64,000 bases of DNA from Nipponacmea schrenckii (Eukaryota > Mollusca > Gastropoda > Lottiidae), in contig JAUJPP010000005.1 in assembly GCA_030562195.1 (NCBI GenBank), positions 32,723,106 through 32,787,105 on the forward strand, given 5' to 3'. This document shows, one piece after another, positions 23,037 through 35,700 of the stretch. A model generated the notes under the pieces. The model was not told the DNA's origin, did not search any database, and worked only from the letters and a program-made list of their open reading frames with translations. The translations under genes were made by a program, and so were the position numbers. The stretch's first letter is position 1, and each line of letters begins with the position of its first letter.

Positions 23037-24400
23037 CAGTGGAAACAAATAATTCTTATTTATCTCTCTTACGTACAAATCTATCTTGGTATGTCACTTA
23101 ATATATATTTGTTACAACTGATTACCCTAGGTAGCAATTAAACCATTTTCATTCACTTCCAAATTGATAGTGTAGTGAGGATGTACTAAAGAGCATTTAT
23201 AAAATCAGTTTTATAAATCATTAACATAACTGTAAATCAAAGTCAATCTTGAGAAACAGGTTCTTGATAATGGTGACTATTGATTGATGAAAGAGTAATC
23301 AATAGTCTTGAACAATGGAAGGAATTAGTTATCAAATTACTTGAAATTCAAGACTTGACGTTGTACGCAAATAAAAGTGCTGAAAATAGAAGCATGCGTC
23401 TTGAAATACAATGATTAACTGACAATACACAGTGTATGTTAAGACTCCCCCAAGTGCCCTCCAATCTAATTGATTTATATTTAACAAGTAATTTAACGTC
23501 AAGTGGCAAATCATCTCTGTACAAATCTGTATAGATTGGTTGTAACTAAGGGGCATGTTGTCAACAAGTTTTTATTTTGATTAAATATAGATGTTTTTAT
23601 TGCATATCAATCTGGAATTGGTTCCAAAATGTACTCAGTGACTTATAAATATATGAATTTAATGAAATGAGTTTGAGGTGTCACTGTTCTGCACCTGTTT
23701 GGGCTAATACATGATCTAAATAAAAGATATATATCATTATAAAACATATTATAGTCTGACTAATCTCACTGAACTACAACACCACTTTACAAACACTTCT
23801 ACAAATGAATTTCTTCTAGTTCAAAAGATAATGGATATTTTTTAAACTAGGCCCTAGGGATTTGATTTTATCACTTTTTAATTGAACTGTACTGTATTCT
23901 TTAATCTGCATATCAGAAGTAATGCCTAGGTCACCTGCTGATTTGTATGACTGGCAAGATTAAACTCAGGTGTGAAATGTGGAAGTGAATTCTTGATAAA
24001 TGTAGACCCCAGAGACAAGCAAAGAGTACATTAAACACAAATATGCAGATTCAAGAAAAAATAAAGAATTCTGATGGATTATGAAAATTTTTTGATAAAA
24101 ATGCTTACATGATTTTAAATTAAGTTTTTATGAAACATGTTTTAAGACATACTTAATTTAACAACGGACCACAAATTATCTGGTTTTAGAATGGAGCTGT
24201 CTTTATTTGGTCTAGAATCAATAAGACTAGTTAAACCTCAATGGTATTGTGGTAGTTATTATAATCTGTGTGGAGTACACAAGATGATCAAATTACCAAC
24301 AAATACCCACGTTTTATATCTCTATCAATCTTAATATTATGATTACTGCATAAATCATTCTCATCTCAGTTTCATGAATGAAACTTTGTAACAATGATAA
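23037..24400. other. Intergenic, no gene seen
   Basis: No coding frame, repeat array or element end was recognised. Confidence 0.4.
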
Positions 24401-24618
24401 GATAGCTTGCCAGGCAATTTTGACACGTTCATTAAAAAATTGTCAAATTCGAACTTGACTGCCATCTTATCAATTCCAATGCTCACACCAAGTTTCATTA
24501 AAATTCATTGAAAATTGTAGCTTCTATTGTGTCTATGACAAATGTTGATGGGGCAACCGACCAACAGACAGGGGCAACAACAATATACGTCCACATATTC
24601 ATGTGGGCATATAAAAAT
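24401..24618. mobile_element. Short tandem-core element (single core)
   Basis: It starts GATAGCTTGCCAGGCAA, where CTTGCC-A-GGCAAG is the usual terminal hairpin of this family, though here it is cut short. It ends GGGGCAACAACAATATACG, then CCACATATTCATGTGGGCAT. Only about one core unit is present. Confidence 0.7.
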
Positions 24619-25018
24619 CTTAGATAGCTTACTAAGCAAGTTAACATATCCAAATGCAGTATGCTTTAAAAATTTCAAAAATTACCTAATTTTATCAAGG
24701 TATTAGACTTAGTTTGTAATAATTTGACATTGCAGAGACTCAGACATCAGAATACATAGATATTTATTTTCATTTAAACTTTTTCAAATTTTCTGTACAT
24801 TTTGCAAATTATAACCTATCTCACATCTCTGTATTTTGTTCTCAAACCAATATCTCCAGATACAGAGTTTTAAAATTACATATCTTCTCACATTATAGTC
24901 TGTCAATTATTATCAGATAATTATATTTATGTCACAGACAACCACTAAACACATTGATATTTTTCACAGAAAATTATGGCAGATTATGTGGAATCAACTT
25001 CATAATGATGCTGATATT

Positions 25019-25640
25019 AACAAGGAGTTGCCTACCAAGATACGCCCACTTTAAAGTATATTTTCTGTTTCAACACAGGCAGAAACTCTTACATTATTTA
25101 GGTCTAATCCAAGTTCTCATCAATATAAATATTCACACAAAATTTCTTTCAAATCAGTTGAAACCTGGTCTCTATTGCATTTACTAGCTTATTTTCATGC
25201 GTTTGGACTAAGCCAAGGGCAATAACTAAAATACAGTTCATCGAAAAATCATCGAGATCTCATCAACATAAATGATCACACCAAATTTCATGCACCAACT
25301 CAATAACAGTACATCAAATAATCGCTAATTTCGAACTTGCTCTAGATCTCAACAATATAAATGCTTATAGCAATTTTCATTCCAATCTGATGAAAACTGT
25401 AGTCTCTATCACGTTCACAAGCCAATTTTGACATGTTTTGACTAAGTCAAGTGCAATAACTCAAAAAACGTTCTTGGAAAAATCGCCAATTTCAAACTTG
25501 TCCGGGATCTCATCAATATAAATGATCACAGCAAGTTTCATTCAAATCCGATAAAAACTGTAGTCTCTATTGCGTTCACAAGCAATTGTGGAAGGACGGA
25601 CGACAATAAATGACCACATTATAATGTGGGCGTATAAAAA
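25019..25640. mobile_element. Tandem-core element, about three units
   Basis: Its head (AACAAGGAGTTGCCTACCAA, GATACGCCCACTTTAAAGTA) and tail (GGACGGACGACAATAAATGA, CCACATTATAATGTGGGCGT) match the element at 16373-18066, with fewer core units. It is a shorter copy of that family. Confidence 0.75.
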
Positions 25641-26760
25641 CAAAGAGATGTTAATAGCAGGTAGAATGTGGGGTGGTGAAAAATAATTATATATACTTCA
25701 GAACATGATATGTGATCCCTCTTTAGCAACTTTCAGAATTTTCATTCAACAGTACAATATAATTGTCATAAGTAAGCCATTACCACTTTCAGTCACAATT
25801 ATTCTCCGTGTTGAATGGATTTCTAGAGATATGAAAGAACACGGGTAAACAAAGAAGTAAAGTGTATGATTATCTCTTTATGATGGAAATGACAAGCTGT
25901 AGAAAGCTTTGTAATTATATGAAATGCCACATGATAAGTGTCAAACAAACTGAAGTTCTGTTAACACAAGCAACACCAAAAGAACTCTAGTTCCTTTATC
26001 AGTGTATCTTTATGTTATAAAAAAGTAAGATATTTCTGCACATTCATGATCGCTTTCCAACAAAGTAAAATATGGTAAGTGAAACATTTTGGACCGCATA
26101 AGTTTATTTTTGCAAAGGTATTTTTTAACTGATTAATATAATAATTTAATTTTTAATTTTTAAATAAATATTGTGAAAATAATGTTTTATTTATTACAGA
26201 TTTTGTTCTATCTCAAAATAAATAAAGACTGTTCTAACACAAAATTGAGATGACACAATATTTTTGTTATAGATTGTACACAGTATATTTTAGGTTTGTA
26301 ATATCTCTTTGGCAGTAAAGAAAATATAGTCAAAGATTTTGATTGAGTTTATTGCAGTGTGAATGAAACCTTACCTTTTGATTCAAAGACTCTATTTTTG
26401 TGAAATTGAAGGTAATAATATAGAAAGTGTGCTGAAGCTATTACCCTAGTTTTAGATATTAAATATTATATTCCCTGATGACATTTAACAATACATAATT
26501 ACTATAATTTTCTTCCTTTCAAATTTTACATTGATGAAACAGTAGATGTAGTGATTGGACCACATACAAAAATCAATCACAAAGAAAACAGGAAATCCAA
26601 ATTAAGATAAACACCAATCAAGTCAAAAATATTTAATAGATGGAATAATAAATGACTATTTCTAAAATCTATTTTACTTTGGTGCTACTTGTTTCAGCAA
26701 GTTTTACAAAAAAATGGTTTTGAATATATATTTCATATTAATATTTACCTTGGTTATGTG
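25641..26760. other. 3' flank of MCM10
   Basis: This should contain the MCM10 3' UTR (minus strand). A minus-strand AATAAA lies at 26353-26348, about 410 bp after the stop, but the true cleavage site cannot be told. No other gene was seen. Confidence 0.4.
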
Positions 26761-29700
26761 CTATAAATAGACTTTTTCATTTAAACTATTCAAGTTTTTG
26801 ATTTCATCACCTCTAAGACATAATTTTTCAGAATCTAGTTTAGGACCAGCCTTTTCCTGAAAGAGTAATTGAGAAATAAAGTTGTGAAAATTAAATATAC
26901 CTCATTTGCAAGTGAAATAAACAGACTTTTGGTGATCACAGCATCTGAACAAATTGAAACGACTCTATTGATGTTTAATGCAACCTCGCACAAAAACATA
27001 TTTAATAAAAAAAAAGGCGAAGGCCCACATTCATAACAGCAGCCAATTTTCCTGGGTGGTTGACAAGAGTTATCAGTAATGAAAGATTTTAATTCAAAAG
27101 GGTTGTAAGGTCATTAAAAAAACTCACACAAAGTTTCATGAAAATACATCAAGAAACCAGCTCATAGTAAAATATTTTTCGATTAGTCTGATTTTCAATA
27201 GGGTTCATCCTTGGATTTTTACAAATACTTACACCAAATTTCATCAAAATCCACTAAGAAACCAGCAACATGTTTTCTTGGACAAGGACAATAACTCAAA
27301 TTAATGTTTTTCGATTAGTCTGACTTTTAATAAGGTTCATTCTTAAGTAGTTACAAACATTCACACCCAGTTTCATCCTACTCCCATCAAGACACCAGCT
27401 CTCTATAGTGTCCACAAAGAATTTAAGAACAACTCGTTAATTTGTTTTCGATTAGTTTGATTTTTCCATTGAATTATTACAAACACTCATATCAAAATCC
27501 ATTCAGAGACTAGCTCTGTATCGTGTCCAAAATAAATTTACATGTTTTCAAGAACAAGGGAAATAACTCAAATAAATATTTTGAGATAGGTTTGATTATC
27601 AATAGGCTTCAGCCTTGAGTATTACAAACACTCACACCAAGTTTCATCAAAATCCTTCCAGAAACTAACTCTCTATTATGTCCACAACAAAGACTGAATG
27701 AAAGACAGGGGCGACAGCTATATACGCTTGAATTAATGTGTGGGCGTATAAAAATCTACATAGTGTAGACTATGTGACTGATAATGGAGAATCTACCTTT
27801 CTTAGAGCAAGAATGCAAGTTCCTTGACTATTAGACTATATAAAAACATAATGAATAATGGTAAGAAAAAGTAAGATTGTCAACAATTTATGTCCAATTT
27901 AGAAATCTTTTACCTTAAACATACAAGTTCTTTCAAAATTATATTCACCACAATTCCTGCAAAAACAAACATTTTCCATGTAAATAAGTACATGTACATC
28001 TATATTTATACCATATCCACAAGAGAAGTTAAATATCATATTAACAAGAGAAGGAAATGCATTTTGCTACCATATCCACAAGAGAAGGAAATGTATTTTT
28101 ATATCATATCAGAAAGGGAAATAAATGTGTTTTTGATACTATATATCAACGAGAGAAGTGAATGTATTTTTATATCATATCAACAAGAGAAGTAAATGTA
28201 TTTTTATACTATATATCAACAAGAGAAGTAAATGTATTTATATACTATATATCAACAAGAGAAGTAAATGTATTTTTTAAACCATATCAACAAGAGAAGT
28301 AAATGTATTTATATACTATATATCAACAAGAGAAGTAAATGTATTTATCAAACCATATCAACAAGAGAAGTAAATGTATTTTTATACTATATATCAACAA
28401 GAGAAGTAAATCTATTTATATACTATACATCAACAAGAGAAATAAATATATTAAAATACTATATATCAACAAGAGAAGTAAATCTATTTATATACTTTAT
28501 ATCAACAAGAGAAATAAATATATTTAAATACTATATATCAACAAGAGAAGTAAATGTATTTTTATACCATATCAACAAGAGAAATAAATATATTTATACA
28601 GTATATCCTGCTCATACGACCACCTTTATTAAGAGCCCACCTTCAATAAACGACCACAATAAATTCCCCCCTACGAGTTTTCAATGTAATTATCGACTAA
28701 TAAGGGGCCACCTTCATTACGCGACCAGCGGCCATGTATTTATACTCCCAATTGATTAAAATAACTCAATTAAGCGACCATGACACTTTTGATTATCTCC
28801 CGTAACAAAAATCAAGTTCACGCGTCGGTGATATTGAATGAGATTATCGCTAATCGGTAATTAGATAATCTTCTACAGATTAATTTTATAGCTTATTGCT
28901 GATTAATATTGAAAGATATCATCGTATTGACAATTATTATAAAGTACTGTAAAGGCTTCAATATTTCGCTTTTGGTAAAATTTAGACTACCGTAAATTTG
29001 ATCAGAAAGCGAAAGTAGGGTATACCGGATGTTGTTATAAAAACATATTAATCAGGTGAAAATGGAATAAAGTGTGTTAACAGGCAATAAAAATGCAAGT
29101 AAAGAAGGATATCTTATTGATTTAAGGTAGAGAATTTTGACTTTGAAAACGATAATAACTGTGGGAACTTTGGTATCTAAAAGAAAATAAAATACGACAA
29201 AATAGAGTATCCCGTCGGTAGATAGGAGATAGCATGCAAAAGCAGTAGAAACTATACATGTATGAGTAAAAGTAAGATCCTATGATTTCCAAAACGTCAA
29301 AACGAAATGGTTTTGCAGTTCCTCTCTTAAGAGGCCACCTTCACTCAGCGACCGTTTTTGAATATTCCCTTGAGTGGTCTCTGAATGCAGGTTCTACTGT
29401 ATACTATATATCAACAAGAGAAGTAAATCTTATTTATATACTTTATATCAACAAAAGAAGTTTATCTATTTATATACTATATATCATCAAGAGAAATAAA
29501 TCTATTTATATACTTTATATCAACAAAAGAAGTACAGTATATCCTGCTCATACGACCACCTTTATTAAGAGCCCACCTTCAATAAGCGACCACAATAAAT
29601 TCCCCCCTACGAGTTTTCAATGTAATTATCGACTAATAGGCGGCCACCTTCATTACGCGACCAGCGGCCATGTATTTACACTCCCAATGGATTAAAATAA

Positions 29701-32700
29701 CTCTATTAAGCGACCATGACACTTTTGATTATCTCCCTTAACAAAGATCACGTTCACATGTCGGTGAGATTCAATGAGATTATCGCTAATCGGTAATTAG
29801 ATAATCTTTTACAGATTAATTTTATAGCTTGTTGCTGATTAATATTGAAAGATATCATCATATTGACAATTATTATAAAGTACTGTAAAGGCTTCGATAT
29901 TTCTTTTTGGTAAAATTAAGACTACAGTAAATTTGATCAGAAAGCGAAAGTGGGGTATACCGGATGTTGTTATAAAACATATTAATCAGGTGAAAATGTT
30001 ACCGGGTAATTAAAATGCAAGTAAAGAAGGATATCTTATTGATTTAAGGTAGAGAATTTTGACTTTGAAAACGATAATAACTGTGGGGACTTTGGTATCT
30101 AATAGAAAATAAAATATGACAAAATAGAGTATCCAATCGGTAGATAGCATGCAAAAGCAGTAGAAACTATACATGTATGAGTAAAAGTAAGATCCCATGA
30201 TTTCCAAAACGTCAAAATGAAATGGTCTCGCAGTTCCTCTCTTAACAGGCCACCTTCAATCAAGAGAAGTAAATGTATTTTTATACTATATATCAACAAG
30301 AGAAGTAAATGTATTTTTATACTATATATCAACAAGAGAAGTATATGTATTTTTATATATCATATCAACAAGAGAAGTATATGTATTTTTATATATCATA
30401 TCAACAAGAGAAGTATATGTATTTTTATATATCATATCAACAAGAGAAGTATATGTATTTTTATACTATATATAAAAAGTAAGTGTCTCTAATCTACCTT
30501 ATATTTCGAAGGTTCTAGAGAAGTCGGTTGCGACTCGAATCGAAACACATTTGAGTTCATTTTCACTACATGATAATCTTCAGTCGGCTTACAGGGCAGG
30601 TCACTTGACAGAAACTCCCCTCATCTGTGTCCATCACGACATAGCCTCAGTGCTTGACAAGGGCCAGTGTGTTGCCCTCGTTATGCTAGATCTTTCTGCC
30701 GCCTTTGATGTTATTGATCATGATATTTTTTTCAAGCGACTGCAATTTTCATTTGGAATAGACGGTGATGCTCTTTTATGGATAAAATCATATTTAAAAG
30801 AAAGATCTCAAAGCGTTGCGCTTGGTTCCGTTAAATCTGAAACGGTACAGTTGAAATATGGGCTCTGTCCTTGGGCCTAAGATGTACTGTATATTCTAAA
30901 AGCCGATTGGTTCTATCTGTGCGCAGCATAATCTTTCATATCACTGCTATGCCGACGACACTCAGCTATATTTTTTAATCAAGCCACCTGAAAACTGGAG
31001 TGATGTGTCAAATCGCTTAGTGCCTATAGGACATAAGCAAATGGATGAAAAACAACATGCTAAAATTGAATCAGGACATAAAGGAACTCATAGTGTTCGC
31101 ACCTAAAAATCACATGAAGGACTTCAGAGATTGTCAATTACATTTTGATGGATGAATCGTCAACAGTTCATCATACGTAAAAAATCTTGGTGTCCATTCC
31201 GACGACGTATTAAATATGGAAATTAAACATGTGAGTGCGGTAGTGAAATCATGCTTCTCACAGATACGAATGATAGGACTTGTACGACAGTACCTCTCTG
31301 ATAGTGCATGCAAGACACTCGTCGCGACATTGGTGACATCTCGAATGGATTACAGTAACGCTCTTTTGTATGGTGTTAACAACAACATTATGTCAAAACT
31401 ACAAAGAGTGCAAAATACCACGGCATGACTGATAACACGCAAACGAAAGTATGAACACATCACTCCAGATCTCATAGATTTACATTAGTTGCCAGTCAGA
31501 TATAGATGTCAATACAAGCTGCTTCCATATACTTTTAAAATACTAAATGGACGAGCACCGGTCTATCTGCAAGATTTATTGACTGTGCATGTTCCATCAA
31601 TACCACTACGATCTGGAAATTCAATAACTTTAACAACACCGAGAGTACGGACCAACACATATTGAGAACGACAATTCGATAGAGCTTCATTTACACTATG
31701 GAACGGTCTATCAGCTAATATTCGCAATGAACAATCCCTTTTAACTTTTAAAGAACAACTTAAGACATATCTTTTTAGACAAGCATATAGGAATCAGTAT
31801 TATATTTTTGTTTTATCACAGATATTTTGGCTTACTTTTTTTAAAATAAGTTTCTTTTGAGGTTTTATTCATAGATTTTTTTTCTAGTCAAAGTTTTATC
31901 AGTTGGATATTGTTTTAAATTATCTGTTGTCTTTCATTCCATTATTTTTTCATAATGATTGTGTAATATATTGAAATGTGTTTGTGTATGTGTTTTGGCT
32001 GTGATGTGTGATGATAAGGATGTGTGTATAAGTGTGGTAGTGGTAGCGTGAATGTGTGCGATATGGGGTATGTGTGGTGGTGAAGGATATGTGTAAGTGT
32101 GTATATTTTATAAATCTGTAAAGCGCTTAGAGTAATTTTATAATTATATATAGCGCTGTATAAATATTGTAAAATAAATAAATAAAATAAATAAAAACCA
32201 TATCAACAAGAGAAGTAAGTTACATGTTTTTTATATCATATCAACAAGAGAAGTAAGTGTATTTTTACGCCATATCAACAAGAGAAGTAAATGTGTTTTT
32301 ATGCAATATCAACAAGAGAAGTAAATGTATTTTTATACCATATCAACAAGAGAAGTAAATGTATTTTTATGCCTTATCAACAAGAGAAGTAAATGTATTT
32401 TTATATATCATATCAAGTAAATGTATTTTTTATACCACATCAACAATAGAAGTAAAGGTATTTTCATACTATATAACGACAAGAGAAGTAAATATATTTA
32501 TAAACTATATATCAACAAAAGAAGTAAATCAATTTATATACTATATATAATCAAGAGAAGTAAATGTTTTTTTTTTTTATGCTATATCAACAAGAGAAGT
32601 AAATGTATTTTTATACTATATATCAACAGGAGAAGTAAATGTATTTTTTATACTATATATCAACAAAAGAAGTTAATGTTTTTTTTATGCCATATCAACA

Positions 32701-35700
32701 AGAAAAGTAAATGTATTTTTATGCCTTATCAACAGGAGAATAAGTGTATATTTATACCATATCAACAAGAGAAGTAAGTGTATTTTAATGTCATATCAAC
32801 AAGAGAAGTAAATGTATTTTTATGCCATATCAACAAGAGAAGTAACTATTTCAATGCCATATCAACAATAGAAGTACATGTTTTTTTATGCCATATCAAC
32901 AATAGAAGTAAATGTTTTTTTATACTATATATCAACAATAGAAGTAAATGTATTTTTTATACTATATATCATCAATAGAAATAAATGTATTTTTTATACT
33001 ATATATCAACAATAGAAGTAAATGTATTTTTATGCCATATCAACAAAAGAAGTAAGCGTATTTTTATGCCATATCAACACTAGAAGTAAATGTATTTTTA
33101 TGCCATATCAACAATAGAAGTATGCGTATTTTTATGCCAAATCAACAATAGAAGTAAATGTATTTTTATGCCATATCAACAATAAAAGTAAGCGTATTTT
33201 TATGCCATATCAACAACAGAAGTAAATTTATATCATACTAACAATAAATGCACAAGTGCATAAAAACAATAAACATTTGCTAAGGAATTGGGGAACAGAA
33301 AAGTATCGTTAAAACTTTTTTACACCATTCATCTTTTATACCATGTCAGTCATGTAAATGCATGTATTTTGCAACCTGAAATTCCAAGTGTATTAATATT
33401 GTTATTACCTGACATTTCAGTAAAACACACCTGTGAATACCAGCTTGATTTCTATTATAGGTTTTTAACTATCATCTTGTTATAAAGTGTTTTAGAAATA
33501 TATGAAGCAATAGGCTGAACAGCTGATAACAAGTATATTTTCCAGGACTTGAACAACAACTGTAATATTTAATGGTGTAATATAAACAAGTTAATGTTAT
33601 ATCTTATAAATGTTATGATGCTTATGTTATTATTGTAAAAACAATTGAACACTGTTATAACAAGTTTATTCACTATAGTGTCACCAAAACATACCAAATA
33701 TAGAAAATCAATCGGATAATGTCTAATTTAAGAAATGTTTTATTTATTTTGATTGATCAAAGGCTTTTCTCTATTCACAAGTGTATTGGATAATATAGGA
33801 ATCATATACTTGATGTGAATGAAATCAAAAGTTCATTAAGTGTAGAATTTATAGTCAATGACTCCATACCTATGACTTTCTTAAATGGCCTTTAAAGAAA
33901 TAAAACTACAATATAAAATCATTCCAAATCTAAAGATGTGTTTGTTTCTTCAATAAGATCTCAGATCCTAAATGCAATCTAAATAAATACCTCAACAGTC
34001 CACATAAATTAAATAAATGAAACAATAGACACTTAGATATCAAATAAAAAAACGATAAGGAATATACTCTAATACATATAACCTCCTCTTCTCTTTCATA
34101 ATGGTATTAGTAAAGACATGTTGCTAGTAAATTAAAATTCACAACTTGTTTGTTGCTTTGCAAATATTCTTGCTTTAAAGTTTTAATCCACTTTTTAGTT
34201 TTTATAATATCATACACTGCATTGTCCCTGTGGGCAGAATGTAAGAAAGGACAATGTCACCTTGTTTGGTTTATTGAATCTTTTTCCGACCCATGTAAAC
34301 TTTTATTATGATAACTATACGTATAAAAATAATACTCATAAATTCATAAGATAGCTTGCCAGGCAAGGTAACATACGCCCACTGGCAGCATTGAATTTAA
34401 AAATAAATTAATCAATAACTAAAAAAAAATTCACTGAATATTGAAGTTGAGGGCAAAGACTCAAAAACTATTCATGGAAATTGTCAAATTCAAACTTGAC
34501 CACCATCTTATCTATTTCAATACTCATACCGAGTTTCATCAAATATATTGTTTCATTAAAATCCATTGAAAATTGTAGCTTCTATTGTGTCTACAACAAA
34601 TTTAGAGGCAGGGGCAATAACTCAAAAACCGTTAATCGAAAAATCGTCCAAATCGAACTTGACTGCCATCTTATCAATTCTATTGCCTATACCGCTTGCC
34701 AGGCAAGGTAACATCCGCCCACTGCCAGCATTGAATTTGAAAAATAAATTGATCAATAACTAAAAAAAAATTCACTGAATAATGAAGTTGAGGGCAAATA
34801 CTCAAAAACTATTCATGGAAAATCGTCAAATTCAAACTTGACCACCATCTTATCTATTTCAATTCTCATACCGAGTTTCATCAAATACGTTAAAAACAGT
34901 TGGAATGAGGCATTATTTTGTTAATTCATTCAAGAATGTAATTAACTAATAGCTGTATGTATTGACAACTTTGATCTTGTATATATTTGATATAGAATTT
35001 TATCAATATCACACAGTAGCTTTGTTTAAATAACCAACAGTATATAAGCTTATATTTCAATAAATCATTTGAATAGCATTCAATATGGGCAAGTTGAAGT
35101 TAGTTAAAAACAATACTGTATGAATTGAAACTCCACAGCAAATCAGCAATGATCTTAGTCAAGCTTCTATCATGGCTACAAGCCGAAATTGATGGGTTTT
35201 TGGTACGTCTAGTGTAGATTGACAGAGATAGGGGCAACCGTAATATACATCCAAACAAGCCAAAATTGATGGGTAATTACTAAGTCAAGAACAGACAGAG
35301 GGACGGACTGATGTACATAGGGGGAAGGACGGACGGAGGGACGGACAGACAGAGGGAGGGAGGGAGGGACAGACGGAGGGACGGACAGACAGAGGGAGGG
35401 AGGGACAGACCTAATATACATTCATATTGTTTTTACTATGTCGAGGACAGACGGTCAAGGGCAGACTGACAGATGGACAGGGGCAACGGTAGTATACATC
35501 ATATCCATATTGTTTTTACTAAGTCAAGGGCAATAACTCAAAATCTGTTCATTAGATAATTTCCATTTTTGAACTTTACAGAGATCTGATCAATATATAC
35601 ATGTATACCAAGTTTCATTAAGATCGGATAAAAACTGTAGCCTCTATTGTGGATACAACCCAAATTTGACACGTTTTTACTAAGTCAAGGGCAATAACTA

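Noticed and set aside
27797..27827. Candidate MCM10 exon 20 (phase-compatible, ending LALRK)
   Set aside because: It breaks the C-x2-C spacing of the zinc ribbon. The exon at 27956-27914 fits phase, splice sites and the conserved NCG...FER...M.K sequence.
28009..33232. Long open frames with repeated NKRSKCIF-like or STREVN-like peptides
   Set aside because: They are the direct translation of the 33-36 bp minisatellite in its three frames, broken wherever unit length changes. There is no start context, no splice evidence and no non-repeat protein sequence.
33970..34010. Minus-strand LCGLLRYLF frame considered as the MCM10 zinc-ribbon exon
   Set aside because: Its phase does not join exon 19, no acceptor gives the right frame, and the flanking residues do not match MCM10.
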